Positions 10,177 to 19,010 of a stretch of 64,000 nt of DNA are shown here, piece after piece. The stretch's first letter is position 1. Every line of letters starts with the position of its first letter. Where the stretch lies: NCBI RefSeq assembly GCF_010907035.1, contig NZ_QUMK01000015.1, positions 18,268-82,267 on the forward strand, in the 5' to 3' direction. The position numbers and the translations under genes were made by a program. The stretch is from Rhodopseudomonas sp. BR0M22. GTDB taxonomy: Bacteria; Pseudomonadota; Alphaproteobacteria; Rhizobiales; Xanthobacteraceae. The notes below the pieces were generated by a model that had not been told where the DNA came from, did no database searches, and saw nothing but the letters and a program-made list of their open reading frames with translations.

Positions 10177-10432
10177 CGATATCCGATCCGTTGCGGGAGG
10201 TAGACGCGAAGCCGCGTCGTGCGGCTTTGAGGCGCGGCGCGGTCCGGCCTAAAAGGGCGGGCCGGCCTATCATGCCCAGGTCGGCTGCGGCAAGGGGCCC
10301 GGACGGCCGAAAAGCTCCGACGAGCCGGCGGCGCAGCATCGGCCGCCCCCCACTCCGGGGGGAGTTCGGTTGCCGATTACCAGCTGCATTGCTACGATGC
10401 AGCCTCTGGCCATTTTGGTAGCGGCGCCACCC

Positions 10433-11302
10433 ATGAGCCTCGACCGTTGCACGCACGAGTGCATCCATGACGACGGCATCAACAGCTGGACCATGGCCAG
10501 CATCTCGGCCCCTTCGGATATCGCCGATCTCATCCAAGGTTACTGCGATTATCGGGAACACACCGGCGGGTTCACCACACGCCGCGAACTACCGCACGCG
10601 GAAGGCGTGTTCATCGTCAATCTCGGCGATCCGATCTCGATTACCGGAGGTGACGGCGCCGTGCTGTCGCTGAAGGCCGGCGAGGCCTTCGTCGCGGGCG
10701 CACATCTGCGGCCGGCGCTGTCGCATTCATCCGGTGCACAGGCCGGCGTTCACATCTACCTGCCGCTGGCCACGCTGCGCCGATTGCTCGGAACGCCGAT
10801 GCACGAGCTGGCCGATCGCGTCGTCGGGCTTGATGCGCTGCTCGGCCGATCGGCCACCGACTTGTGTTGCTCGTTGCAGGACGCCGCCGGGCGTGACGAT
10901 CGCGTGCGGCGGCTCGACCAGGCTCTGCGCCGGCGCCTGAGGGAGACCGATGCACTGAGCGCTCAGCAGCAACATGCGCTGAGGCTGCTGCGCGTGCGGC
11001 CAGACCTCGATATCTCGGCGATCTCCAAGCAGATCGGCTGGAGCCGGAAACATCTGGCCTCGCGCGTCCGCGACGCTGTCGGCGTCGGGCCGCGTTCGTT
11101 TCGCAGGCTGTTGCGTTTCCAGACGCTCACCCGCTTGATCGGACGAGATGCCGCGCGTCCGGATTGGGCGCAACTGGCGGTGGAGGCCGGCTATTACGAC
11201 CAGCCCCACATGATCAATGAGTTCGTCGAATTCAGCGGGCTGACTCCGACCGCTTATCTGGCCCGCTCATTGCCCAATGGCGGCGGCCTTATCGAGGCCT
11301 GA
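10433..11302 (+). CDS. AraC-family transcriptional regulator
   Basis: A 289-residue regulator with an N-terminal beta-rich sensing region (about 1-170) and a C-terminal double helix-turn-helix (about 185-285). The latter holds LDISAISKQIGWSRKHLASRVRDAVGVGPRSF and the AraC hallmark VEAGYYDQPHMINEFVEFSGLTPTAY. The start is uncertain: ATG 10433 is used, with ATG 10493 (MASISAPSD) an alternative. It ends 69 bases before the VOC-family gene on the same strand. AraC plus VOC gene pairs are often seen, so it may control that gene. Confidence 0.85.
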   Translation: MSLDRCTHECIHDDGINSWTMASISAPSDIADLIQGYCDYREHTGGFTTRRELPHAEGVFIVNLGDPISITGGDGAVLSLKAGEAFVAGAHLRPALSHSSGAQAGVHIYLPLATLRRLLGTPMHELADRVVGLDALLGRSATDLCCSLQDAAGRDDRVRRLDQALRRRLRETDALSAQQQHALRLLRVRPDLDISAISKQIGWSRKHLASRVRDAVGVGPRSFRRLLRFQTLTRLIGRDAARPDWAQLAVEAGYYDQPHMINEFVEFSGLTPTAYLARSLPNGGGLIEA

Positions 11303-11371
11303 GGTACGTTTCGTCCAATCCCCTACCGAGGTTGCGGTCTATCCGGCGTCGGACATTACGGAGGACATCCG

Positions 11372-11791
11372 ATGCGACACGAGATCATTCCCAATCTGCG
11401 CTACGCCGATGCACCCCGCGCGATCGAGTTTCTCTGCACCGCATTCGGCTTCGTGCGTCATGCCGTGTACCTCAGCGAGACTGATCCCGGGATCGTGCAG
11501 CACGCCCAGCTGGTCTGGGCCGATCGCATGGTGATGATTTCGTCGGCGGTCGATTCGCCCCATGTGCAGGCCGCGCGGATGAAGACCGCCGCCGAGGCGG
11601 GCGGCCCGACCATGGGTCTGTATCTGATCGTCGCCGACGTCGACGCCCATGCCGAACGGGCCCGCGCCGCAGGCGCACAGATTATCCGCGAACCAAGGGA
11701 CGAAGACTACGGCGGCCGTGGCTATTCGGCCAAAGATCCGGAAGGCAACGTCTGGAGCTTCGGCAGCTATGATCCTTGGGCTGATCATTGA
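11372..11791 (+). CDS. VOC-superfamily protein (glyoxalase/PhnB-like)
   Basis: A 139-residue protein with the paired beta-alpha-beta-beta-beta units of the vicinal-oxygen-chelate fold (NLRYADAPRAIEFLCTAFGF at the start, DPEGNVWSFGSYDPW at the end). The PhnB/bleomycin-resistance-like type is a mixed group without one reaction; a metal ligand Glu near the C-terminus (EGNVWSFG) is retained. It lies 69 bases behind the AraC-type regulator, and its 3' end nearly abuts the MmcQ gene. Confidence 0.8.
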   Translation: MRHEIIPNLRYADAPRAIEFLCTAFGFVRHAVYLSETDPGIVQHAQLVWADRMVMISSAVDSPHVQAARMKTAAEAGGPTMGLYLIVADVDAHAERARAAGAQIIREPRDEDYGGRGYSAKDPEGNVWSFGSYDPWADH

Positions 11792-11813
11792 GCCGATGGA
11801 ACGCGCGCCCAAA

Positions 11814-12134
11814 ATGTCCACCAGCCACGACCTTCGCCGCATCGCGCTGTCGCTCCAAGGGACGATCGAGGCACCGCATTTCGATCGCATCGCCTTCAAG
11901 GCCCGGCGCATCTATGTGACGCTCGCCAGCGACGGCCGGACGGCGAACTTCAAGTTCACGCCGGAGCAGCAGGAATTCAAATGCCTGACACACCCCGCGG
12001 CGTTCTCACCGGTGCCGAACGGCTGGGGCAAGCGCGGGGCAACGACCGCAATCCTGGCGGAGCTCAGCCTCACCGAGCTGGAAGATGCCCTCCGCCTCGC
12101 TTGGACTGCCGCCGCGGCAAAGCCGTCCCGCTAG
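11814..12134 (+). CDS. MmcQ/YjbR-family DNA-binding-fold protein
   Basis: A 106-residue protein of the MmcQ/YjbR family (CyaY-like fold). Family features visible are the RRIALSLQGTIEAPHFDRIAF start, RRIYVTLASDG in the middle and NGWGKRGATTAIL near the end. Function is unclear; some members are thought to bind DNA. ATG 11814 was chosen because MSTSHDLRRIAL aligns with the usual start of the family; ATG 11796 would add six residues. It follows the VOC gene after 22 bases and probably shares its transcript. Confidence 0.75.
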   Translation: MSTSHDLRRIALSLQGTIEAPHFDRIAFKARRIYVTLASDGRTANFKFTPEQQEFKCLTHPAAFSPVPNGWGKRGATTAILAELSLTELEDALRLAWTAAAAKPSR

Positions 12135-12154
12135 GCTTCGCACCAATGTTTACC

Positions 12155-12195
12155 AAGCCGCATGAAAGCCCGTTGTCCCAAGCTGATGCGGCTTT
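12155..12195. other. Hairpin upstream of murJ
   Basis: Arms AAGCCGCAT (12155-12163) and ATGCGGCTT (12186-12194) with a 22-base loop and a short T-run, between the MmcQ gene and murJ. It may end the upstream transcript; the long loop makes this uncertain. Confidence 0.35.
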
Positions 12196-12214
12196 CGTCG
12201 CGCTATAAGGGCCC

Positions 12215-13771
12215 ATGCTTCGCCCGCTGCTCACCGTTTCTGCCGGAACGCTGTCGTCACGCTTGTTGGGATTTGTTCGCGATGCCCTGGTCGCGGCGCT
12301 GCTCGGCGCCGGGGTGGTGGCGGATGCTTTCCTGCTGGCGTTTCAGCTCGTCAACGTGACACGGCGGCTATTGACCGAAGGTGCGCTCAACGCCGCGCTG
12401 GTGCCGGCCTGGCTGAAAGTGCGCGAACACAACGGCCCCGTGGCGGCGGCCGCGTTCGCCGGGCGGCTGCTCGGCAGCATCGCGCTGGCGACGCTGCTGC
12501 TGGCGATCCTGCTCGGCGTGTTCATGCCGCTGCTGATCGCGGTGCTGGCGCCGGGTTTCGTCGGCCAGCCGGCGCTGCTGATGGCGACCCGTGACGCCCG
12601 GCTGATGCTGCCCTATCTGGCGTTCGCCGGCCCGGTCGCGGTGATGATGGGGTTGTTCAACGCGCAGGGCAAAGTCGGCCTCACCGCATTCTCGCCGCTA
12701 CTCTTCAACGTCTCGCTGATCGTCGTCACCGCGGCGCTGCTGGTCGGCCACGATGATCCCACCACCGCGGCATTGATCCTGTCCGGCACCGTCGGCGTGG
12801 CCGGACTGCTGCAGCTCTCGATCCTGGCGGTGAACGGGCGCGGCGAGCGGCTGGCGACGCCGCTGCGCGCCGGCTTCGACGCCGCGATGCGGACGTTCTT
12901 CGCCAAGGCGATCCCCGGCATGATCGCCAATTCCGGGCCGCAGCTCCTGATCGTCACCGGCGCGATCATCGCCTCGGCGCAGCCGGCGGCAGTGTCATGG
13001 CTGTATTTCGCCAACCGGCTGATCGAGCTGCCGCTCGGCATCGTCGGCGTGGCGATGGGCGCGGTGCTGGTGCCGGAACTGGCGCGCGCGGTGCGGGGAG
13101 GCGACGACGCCGCGCTGTCGGAAGCCGCTTCCCGCGGGCTGGAACTGGCGATCGGTGTGGCGCTGCCCGCGACTTTCGGACTGATCGTGCTGGCCGAGCC
13201 GATCGTGCGGCTGCTGTTCGAACACGGCGCGTTCAGCGCCGCGGACTCGGCCGCGACCGCGCAGGCGCTGGCGGTACTGGCCGTCGGCCTGCCCGCCCAG
13301 GTGCTGGCCAAGAACTGGTCGGCCGCGTTCTTCGCCCGCGAAGACACCCACACGCCGCTCGTGGCGACCCTGATCTCGGTCGCGGTCGCGCTTGCAGCAG
13401 CCGTTCTGCTCGGACGGCTGTTTGGGGCTGCGGGCGTTGCGGCTGCGATCAGCCTCGGTGCCTGGAGCAACGCAGCTCTGCTGCTGGCGCGCGGCGTGCA
13501 GCGCTTCGGCGTCACGATCAATGCGCCGGCGCGGAGCCGTCTGGTGCTGATCGTGATCGCGGCCTGCGCGATGGGCGGCCTGCTGTGGCTGGCGGTCGGC
13601 CTGCTGCACCCGCTGACGGCGGCAGACTCGACTTTGGCCCAAGCCGCGGCGATCGGCGGCCTGATCGCAGGGGGGCTGATCGTCTACGCGGCGGCCTTGA
13701 TCCTGTTCGGCGTGGTCCGGCCGAATGCGGCGCTCCGCGCGCTGCGGCGACCGCGCGGCTTGCGCGGCTAG
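12215..13771 (+). CDS. murJ: Lipid II flippase MurJ (MviN)
   Basis: A 518-residue polytopic inner-membrane protein of the MOP superfamily that flips the peptidoglycan precursor lipid II to the periplasmic side. The N-terminal segment TLSSRLLGFVRDALVAALLGAGVVADAF is the MurJ hallmark with the conserved Arg in RLLGFVRD, and about 14 hydrophobic segments fill the rest, as expected. Length is normal. The ATG at 12215 begins directly at the conserved LRPLLTVSAGTLSSR. It stands 52 bases before trpS, likely in one unit. Confidence 0.93.
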   Translation: MLRPLLTVSAGTLSSRLLGFVRDALVAALLGAGVVADAFLLAFQLVNVTRRLLTEGALNAALVPAWLKVREHNGPVAAAAFAGRLLGSIALATLLLAILLGVFMPLLIAVLAPGFVGQPALLMATRDARLMLPYLAFAGPVAVMMGLFNAQGKVGLTAFSPLLFNVSLIVVTAALLVGHDDPTTAALILSGTVGVAGLLQLSILAVNGRGERLATPLRAGFDAAMRTFFAKAIPGMIANSGPQLLIVTGAIIASAQPAAVSWLYFANRLIELPLGIVGVAMGAVLVPELARAVRGGDDAALSEAASRGLELAIGVALPATFGLIVLAEPIVRLLFEHGAFSAADSAATAQALAVLAVGLPAQVLAKNWSAAFFAREDTHTPLVATLISVAVALAAAVLLGRLFGAAGVAAAISLGAWSNAALLLARGVQRFGVTINAPARSRLVLIVIAACAMGGLLWLAVGLLHPLTAADSTLAQAAAIGGLIAGGLIVYAAALILFGVVRPNAALRALRRPRGLRG

Positions 13772-13822
13772 CAGAGCTGTGCCACTTCACGGCGCCTCAT
13801 CCGCACGCTCCAGGACCTGATC

Positions 13823-14872
13823 ATGACCATTCAGCGGGTATTCTCCGGCATCCAGCCGACCGGCAATCTGCATCTCGGCAATTACCTCGGCGCGATCGTG
13901 AATTTCGTGAAGATGCAAGAGACGCACAATTGCATCTATTGCGTCGTCGATTTGCACGCGATCACGGTCCCGGTGACGGTGTGGGGCGGGCCGGACGAGC
14001 TGCGCAAGAACATCCGCGAAGTGACGGCGGCGTTCATCGCGGCCGGCATCGACCCGAAGAAGCAGATCATCTTCAACCAGAGCCAGGTGGCGGAACACTC
14101 CGAACTGGCCTGGGTGCTGAACTGCATCGCGCGGCTCGGCTGGCTGAACCGCATGACCCAGTTCAAGGAGAAGGCCGGCAAGGATCGCGAGAACGTCTCG
14201 GTCGGGCTGTACGACTATCCGGTGCTGATGGCGGCCGACATTCTGGTGTATCGCGCCACCCATGTTCCGGTCGGCGAGGATCAGAAGCAGCATGTCGAGC
14301 TGACCCGCGACATCGCCCAGAAGTTCAATAACGACTTCTCCGATTCGATCGCCAAGCAGGGCTTCAACGACGGTTACTTCCCGCTGCCCGAGCCGGTGAT
14401 CACGGGGCCCGCGACCCGCGTGATGAGCCTGCGCGACGGCACCAAGAAGATGTCGAAGTCGGACCCGTCCGATTACTCGCGCATCAACCTGACCGACGAT
14501 GCCGACGCGATCGCGCAAAAGATCAAGAAGGCCAAGACCGATCCGGAGCCGCTGCCGAGCGAAGAAAAGGGCCTGGAGACTCGCCCTGAAGCCGACAATC
14601 TGGTCGGCATCTACGCGGCGCTCTCCGGCAAGCCGAAAGCCGACGTGCTGACCGAGTTTGGCGGCGCGCAGTTCTCCTCGTTCAAGTCGAGCCTGGTCGA
14701 TCTCGCCGTCGCCAAGCTGTCGCCGATCTCCGGCGAAATGAAGCGGCTTTCTGCCGACCACGCTTATGTCGACTCGGTGCTGGCCGACGGCAGCGACCGC
14801 GCCCGTGCGATCGCGGCCGAAACCATGGTGGCCGTGAAGGACATCATGGGCATGGTGCGCAAGAAGGGCTGA
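13823..14872 (+). CDS. trpS: Tryptophanyl-tRNA synthetase
   Basis: A 349-residue class I aminoacyl-tRNA synthetase that charges tRNA-Trp. The HIGH-type motif appears as NLHLGNYLG near residue 17 and the KMSKS loop as [10 protein letters not shown] at about 209-218; [10 protein letters not shown] at the N-terminus is typical of TrpS. Length agrees with bacterial TrpS. It starts 52 bases after murJ, an order kept in related Rhizobiales. Confidence 0.95.
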   Translation: MTIQRVFSGIQPTGNLHLGNYLGAIVNFVKMQETHNCIYCVVDLHAITVPVTVWGGPDELRKNIREVTAAFIAAGIDPKKQIIFNQSQVAEHSELAWVLNCIARLGWLNRMTQFKEKAGKDRENVSVGLYDYPVLMAADILVYRATHVPVGEDQKQHVELTRDIAQKFNNDFSDSIAKQGFNDGYFPLPEPVITGPATRVMSLRDGTKKMSKSDPSDYSRINLTDDADAIAQKIKKAKTDPEPLPSEEKGLETRPEADNLVGIYAALSGKPKADVLTEFGGAQFSSFKSSLVDLAVAKLSPISGEMKRLSADHAYVDSVLADGSDRARAIAAETMVAVKDIMGMVRKKG

Positions 14873-14886
14873 GGCTTCGCACGCTC

Positions 14887-15014
14887 CCGTCATGGCCGGG
14901 TCGAGCCGGCCATCCATCTTCTTCAAAGGACTCTTGCAAGATTGGATGGATGCGCGGGCCTTCGCCGCGCCGAAGGGCTTCGGCCCCGCAGGCGGGTCAA
15001 GCCCGCGCATGACG
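14887..15014. repeat. Intergenic palindromic repeat, CATGGCCGG family
   Basis: A multi-branched inverted repeat: outer CCGTCAT / ATGACGG, a first inner stem ATGGCCGG / CCGGCCAT, a second CCATCCA / TGGATGG-like pair, and a long ATGCGCGGGC / GCCCGCGCAT stem enclosing a GCC-rich hairpin. It separates trpS from the UspA gene. Related outer sequences occur at 33941-33973 and 58892-58922. Confidence 0.7.
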
Positions 15015-15107
15015 GCTTTGTCTGTGGCGGCACCTTGTCCTTCCCGCTGTCGCCATGGCAGCATCGCCTCGTTGCGCGGGCGCGCGCTTGGGAACTCCGG
15101 GGACACC

Positions 15108-15602
15108 ATGAGCAGCCAGCGACGGAGCTATGAATCCGGCCACAAGCCGAAATGTCTGGTGATCGTCGACGACACCGCCGAATGGGATCGTGCGGTGTAT
15201 TACGGCAGCCGCTGGGCGGTGCGGGTCGGCGGCAGCGTCGTGATGCTGCGGGTAATCGAGATTCCCGACAAGAACCAGCAATGGCTCGGGGTCGCCGAGG
15301 TGATGCGTGCCGAAGCGATCGAAACCGCCGAGCTCGCGCTCGATCGCGCCTCGGGCCGCGCCAACGGCGTCGCCGGGATCACGCCGGAGCGGGTGATCCG
15401 CGAGGGCGACACCATCGCGCAGGTGCGCAAGGTGATCGAACAGGACGTCGACATCGTCATGCTGGTGCTGGCGGCGGACGACGGACCAGATGGTCCCGGC
15501 CCCATCGTCACCTCGATGGTGCGCCATCTCGGCACTTTCCCCGTGCCGGTGATGATCGTCGCATCGAGCCTGACCGACGACGACATCGACGCACTGGCCT
15601 GA
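15108..15602 (+). CDS. Universal stress protein (UspA family)
   Basis: A 164-residue cytoplasmic protein with the UspA alpha/beta fold: CLVIVDDTAEWDRAVYYGSRWAVRVGG at the start, an internal DIVMLVLAADDGPDG, and FPVPVMIVA near the end. The ATP-binding G-2x-G-9x-G(S/T) pattern is not clearly kept (DGPDGPGPIVTS), so nucleotide binding is uncertain. ATG 15108 is used because residues upstream in the frame fall in the palindromic repeat. Role in stress survival is inferred from the family. Confidence 0.82.
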   Translation: MSSQRRSYESGHKPKCLVIVDDTAEWDRAVYYGSRWAVRVGGSVVMLRVIEIPDKNQQWLGVAEVMRAEAIETAELALDRASGRANGVAGITPERVIREGDTIAQVRKVIEQDVDIVMLVLAADDGPDGPGPIVTSMVRHLGTFPVPVMIVASSLTDDDIDALA

Positions 15603-15747
15603 CGCCTCGATCTTCGAAAATGTGAGCCTGATCAGGCACTTTCTGCAACCTCGGGGAGAGCCCGCGGGTTGACCGTGCTTTCCCGAGCGCTATTTGCTAG
15701 GAGAGACCCACGCACCGGCCTTGAACCGGCGACGACGGAGACATTCG

Positions 15748-16314
15748 ATGTTCATTCAGACCGAACCGACCCCCAATCCGGCCACGTTGAAGTTCATTCC
15801 CGGCCGGAGCGTGCTCGACAGCGGAACGCTGGAATTCACCGATGCGACCCAGGCGGCGCGTTCGCCGCTCGCGGCGCGGCTGTTCGACATCGACGGCGTC
15901 AGCGGCGTGTTCTACGGCACCGACTTCGTGACCGTCACCAAGGACAAGGGCGAGTGGCAACACCTCAAGCCCGCGATCCTCGGCGCCATCATGGAGCACT
16001 TCATGTCGGGCGCACCGATCCTGGCCGACGGCCAGTCGGACGGTGAGGATGGCGACGACGACGAGTTCTACGCCGATGATGATGCCGAGACGGTGGAGAT
16101 CATCAAGGATCTGATCGAAACGCGGGTTCGTCCGGCCGTCGCCAACGATGGCGGCGACATCACCTTCCGCGGCTTCAAGGACGGCATCGTCTATCTCAAT
16201 ATGCGCGGCGCCTGCGCCGGCTGCCCGTCTTCGACCGCGACCTTGCAGCACGGCATCCAGAATCTGCTCAAGCACTTCGTGCCCGAAGTGGTCGAGGTTC
16301 GCCCAGTGACCTGA
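15748..16314 (+). CDS. NfuA-like Fe-S cluster carrier (NifU C-terminal domain)
   Basis: A 188-residue cytoplasmic protein with an N-terminal Nfu_N domain (MFIQTEPTPNPATLKFIPG, about 1-90) and a C-terminal NifU-type domain carrying the cluster-binding Cys156 and Cys159 (CAGC). An acidic linker (about 97-113) joins them. Such proteins receive 4Fe-4S clusters and pass them to apoproteins such as MiaB and LipA; miaB itself is 3 kb downstream. The ATG at 15748 starts the conserved Nfu_N sequence exactly. Confidence 0.9.
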   Translation: MFIQTEPTPNPATLKFIPGRSVLDSGTLEFTDATQAARSPLAARLFDIDGVSGVFYGTDFVTVTKDKGEWQHLKPAILGAIMEHFMSGAPILADGQSDGEDGDDDEFYADDDAETVEIIKDLIETRVRPAVANDGGDITFRGFKDGIVYLNMRGACAGCPSSTATLQHGIQNLLKHFVPEVVEVRPVT

Positions 16315-16447
16315 CCGGCGACTGCTGCAGCAACAGGCAAGCACGCCAAACAGGCATGGTGCAGCGCGCCATGCCTCACCTCCTAATAATTGTCGATCGA
16401 TCCGGCAGGACATGACGCAACTGTCGCATTGCTGATATGTTAGCCGG

Positions 16448-17143
16448 ATGCTGATCCTCGCCATCGACACCGCTCTCGACGCCTGCGCAGCCGCGGTGCT
16501 GGACACCGAAGCCAATCGTCTGCTCGCCGGCGAATCGCAGGCGATGAAGCGCGGCCATGCCGAGGCGCTGATGCCGCTGCTCGGACGGGTGATGGACGCG
16601 TCAGGAATCGGCTTCCTCGATATCGACCGCATCGCAGTGACCACCGGACCTGGTAGTTTCACGGGGCTCAGGGTCGGCCTGTCGGCCGCGCGCGGCATTG
16701 CGCTCGCCGCTGCCAAGCCGGTCGTCGGACTGACGACGCTGTCGGCTTTCGCGGCGCCGCTGGTGAGCGAAACCGACGACACCCCGATCCTGTCGGTGAT
16801 CGATGCCCGTCACGACCACGTCTATTATCAACTCGTTGCCGGCAACGGCACGATGATCCTGACGCCGCGCGTGGCGCCGATCGCCGAAGCGCTGGAAGCC
16901 GCGCGTTACGGCGCGCCGCGTCTGGTCGGCAATGCGGCGGAGCTCCTGGCAGATCGGTGGCCGGCGCTGACCCCGCCGCCGTTCGCGGTCGATCAGCGCC
17001 CCGCTCCCGATATCGGCTGGCTCGCCTGGCTCGGCGCCGCCGCAACGCCGGAATCCGCACCCGCCAAGCCGTTCTATCTGCGTCCGCCCGACGCCACCCC
17101 CAAGATTGATCCGATCGCTCAATCGGCGCAGCCCGCCGCATGA
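16448..17143 (+). CDS. tsaB: tRNA threonylcarbamoyladenosine biosynthesis protein TsaB
   Basis: A 231-residue ASKHA-fold protein that partners TsaD in making t6A at position 37 of ANN-decoding tRNAs. Family features: MLILAIDTALDACAAAV at the N-terminus, HAEALMPLL and TTGPGSFTGLRVGLSAARG. The catalytic metal-binding His residues of TsaD are absent, as expected for the non-catalytic partner. rimI follows after 22 bases, the usual tsaB-rimI pairing. Confidence 0.92.
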   Translation: MLILAIDTALDACAAAVLDTEANRLLAGESQAMKRGHAEALMPLLGRVMDASGIGFLDIDRIAVTTGPGSFTGLRVGLSAARGIALAAAKPVVGLTTLSAFAAPLVSETDDTPILSVIDARHDHVYYQLVAGNGTMILTPRVAPIAEALEAARYGAPRLVGNAAELLADRWPALTPPPFAVDQRPAPDIGWLAWLGAAATPESAPAKPFYLRPPDATPKIDPIAQSAQPAA

Positions 17144-17165
17144 CGCGCCGCGAAGTGAGCCATCG

Positions 17166-17651
17166 ATGATGACTTGGCTGGCTGAGTTCTGGGGTTACGC
17201 CGATGCAGTGGTCGAGACGGCGACGCTGCGCGACGCGCCGAAGCTTGCCGAGCTGCACTCCGCGTCGTTTCACCGCGGCTGGGACGAGCAAGAATTCGCC
17301 GACCTTTTGAGCGAGCGCAATACGCTGGTGCACCGCCTGCGGGTCGGGCGGCGCATCATCGGCTTCGTCGCCTCACGAATCGGTGCCGACGAAGCAGAGA
17401 TCCTGTCGATCGCCATCGCCGCGTCATATCGCGGTCGCGGTCTGTCGCGCGAAATGCTGCTCACTCACCTCGGCCACCTGGCCGGCCGCGGCGTCGCCAC
17501 GGTGTTTCTCGAGGTGGAGGAGAACAATCAGCCGGCGCGGCGACTCTACGATCGTACCGGCTTTCAGGTGGTCGGACGCCGCGAGCGCTATTACCGGCAG
17601 CCCAACGGCGAGCAATTGAACGCATTGATAATGCGTCGCGACTTGTCCTGA
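17166..17651 (+). CDS. rimI: Ribosomal protein S18-alanine N-acetyltransferase
   Basis: A 161-residue GNAT acetyltransferase. The acetyl-CoA pyrophosphate-binding motif R-x-x-G-x-G/A is seen in AASYRGRGLSREML, and the C-terminal part NQPARRLYDRTGFQVVGRRERYY is the usual RimI ending. RimI acetylates the N-terminal Ala of ribosomal protein S18 in E. coli; that substrate is inferred from synteny with tsaB. Two ATGs in tandem occur at 17166 and 17169; the first is used. Confidence 0.88.
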   Translation: MMTWLAEFWGYADAVVETATLRDAPKLAELHSASFHRGWDEQEFADLLSERNTLVHRLRVGRRIIGFVASRIGADEAEILSIAIAASYRGRGLSREMLLTHLGHLAGRGVATVFLEVEENNQPARRLYDRTGFQVVGRRERYYRQPNGEQLNALIMRRDLS

Positions 17652-17713
17652 CCGCTGCGCGGTGGCAGAACACTCCGTAAGATAATCATTCACCATCAGA
17701 TGCGTTGACGCCG

Positions 17714-18145
17714 ATGTCCGAACCCAAGGCAACCGAAATCGAAGCGCGCTGTGCCGCCACCGGCATGCGCATGACGGAGCAGCGCCGCGTCATCGCACGC
17801 GTCCTCGCGGAGTCGCAGGATCATCCCGACGTCGAGGAACTCTACACCCGCTGCGTCGCGATCGACGACAAGATCTCGATCTCCACGGTGTACCGAACGG
17901 TGAAGCTGTTCGAGGATGCCGGCATCATCGAACGTCACGATTTTCGTGAAGGACGTGCGCGCTACGAACAGATGCGCGACAGCCATCACGACCATCTGAT
18001 CAACCTGCGCGACGGCAAGGTGATCGAGTTCACCAACGAAGAAATCGAGAAGCTGCAGGCCGAGATCGCGCGCAAACTCGGCTACAAGCTGGTCGATCAC
18101 CGGCTCGAACTGTATTGCGTACCGCTCGAAGACGACAAATCCTGA
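17714..18145 (+). CDS. fur: Fur-family metal-responsive regulator
   Basis: A 143-residue winged-helix repressor. The DNA-binding part has TGMRMTEQRRVIARVL and the recognition region ISISTVYRTVKLFEDAGII. Metal-site candidates are His91, His92, Asp93 and His94 (HHDH), Glu105 and His129. No C-terminal CxxC structural zinc site is present. In Rhizobiales, Fur at this tsaB-rimI locus may respond to manganese (Mur) rather than iron, and Irr takes over iron control; an irr gene is at 50929. ATG 17714 is preferred to the TTG at 17705. Confidence 0.9.
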   Translation: MSEPKATEIEARCAATGMRMTEQRRVIARVLAESQDHPDVEELYTRCVAIDDKISISTVYRTVKLFEDAGIIERHDFREGRARYEQMRDSHHDHLINLRDGKVIEFTNEEIEKLQAEIARKLGYKLVDHRLELYCVPLEDDKS

Positions 18146-18176
18146 GCCCCGCAACGCATTTCCCGAGGTGCCGATC

Positions 18177-18202
18177 CGCCGCGAGCTGCGCAGCTCGCGG
18201 CG
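18177..18202. terminator. 26-base perfect palindrome after fur
   Basis: A perfect self-complementary stretch (CGCCGCGAGCT and its complement around a GCGC core), 31 bases after the fur stop and 28 bases before the HAD gene, followed by the T-rich TTGTTAGTTTAG. Read as an intrinsic terminator of fur on the plus strand; the hairpin loop would take its central bases. Confidence 0.55.
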
Positions 18203-18230
18203 TTGTTAGTTTAGATTGCAGGTCTCGCGC

Positions 18231-18890
18231 GTGACTTTCGACCTCGTCATCTTCGACTGCGACGGCGTGCTGGTCGACAGCGAGGTGATTTCCTGCCGGG
18301 TCCACGCCGAGACGCTGACGCGCTACGGCTATCCGATCACCACCGAACAGGTCGCGGCCCGGTTTCTCGGCCGTTCGGGACGCGAGGCGCGCCGCGAGAT
18401 CGAGGCCGAGATCGGCCGCCGCTTCGCCGACGATCTCGAAGCGCATCTGCTCGACGAACTGCTGCGTGCCTTCACACAGACGCTGCAGCCGATCCCCTAT
18501 GTGACCGCGGCGCTCGACGCTCTGACATTGCCGTTCTGCGTCGCATCGAGCGGCACCTTGGATCGGATTCGGGTGGCACTGACCCAGGCGGGCCTGCATG
18601 CCCGGTTCGCGCCGCATCTGTTCTCGGCGGAGCAGGTGGCGCACGGCAAGCCGGCGCCGGATCTGTTTCTGTACGCAGCAGCACAAATGAGAGCCGCCCC
18701 GGAGCGCTGTGTGGTGGTCGAGGACAGCGTGCCGGGCGTATTGGGCGCGAAAGTAGCCGGAATGACCGTGCTGGGCTTCAGCGGCGGCAGCCATTGCACC
18801 GCCGCCACGGCCGCGGCGCTGGTCTCCGCAGGAGCCGATCGCAGCTTTGCCGATATGCGCCAACTTACTAAAATCATTGAGGAAATTTAA
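18231..18890 (+). CDS. HAD-superfamily hydrolase (subfamily IA phosphatase-like)
   Basis: A 219-residue phosphatase. Motif I is FDCDGVLVDSE with nucleophile and acid/base Asp at about 8 and 10; motif II Ser lies in VASSGTLDRI, the lysine in HGKPAPDLFLYAA and motif IV in VVVEDSVPGVLGA. The cap inserted after motif I is the small alpha-helical C1 type, as in phosphoglycolate phosphatase and beta-phosphoglucomutase. The exact substrate is unknown. A GTG start is used: no ATG fits the conserved FDLVIFDCDG beginning. Confidence 0.83.
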   Translation: MTFDLVIFDCDGVLVDSEVISCRVHAETLTRYGYPITTEQVAARFLGRSGREARREIEAEIGRRFADDLEAHLLDELLRAFTQTLQPIPYVTAALDALTLPFCVASSGTLDRIRVALTQAGLHARFAPHLFSAEQVAHGKPAPDLFLYAAAQMRAAPERCVVVEDSVPGVLGAKVAGMTVLGFSGGSHCTAATAAALVSAGADRSFADMRQLTKIIEEI

Positions 18891-19010
18891 CCACCCTGGA
18901 CGCCGGTGACGGCAAATCGGCGTTCGCGGCTGGATTTCGCCCGGTTTCGGCTATAAGTGACGGCAACGCGCTGGAAAACGCGCGTTTTTTGTTCCGGGCC
19001 CCCACACGCA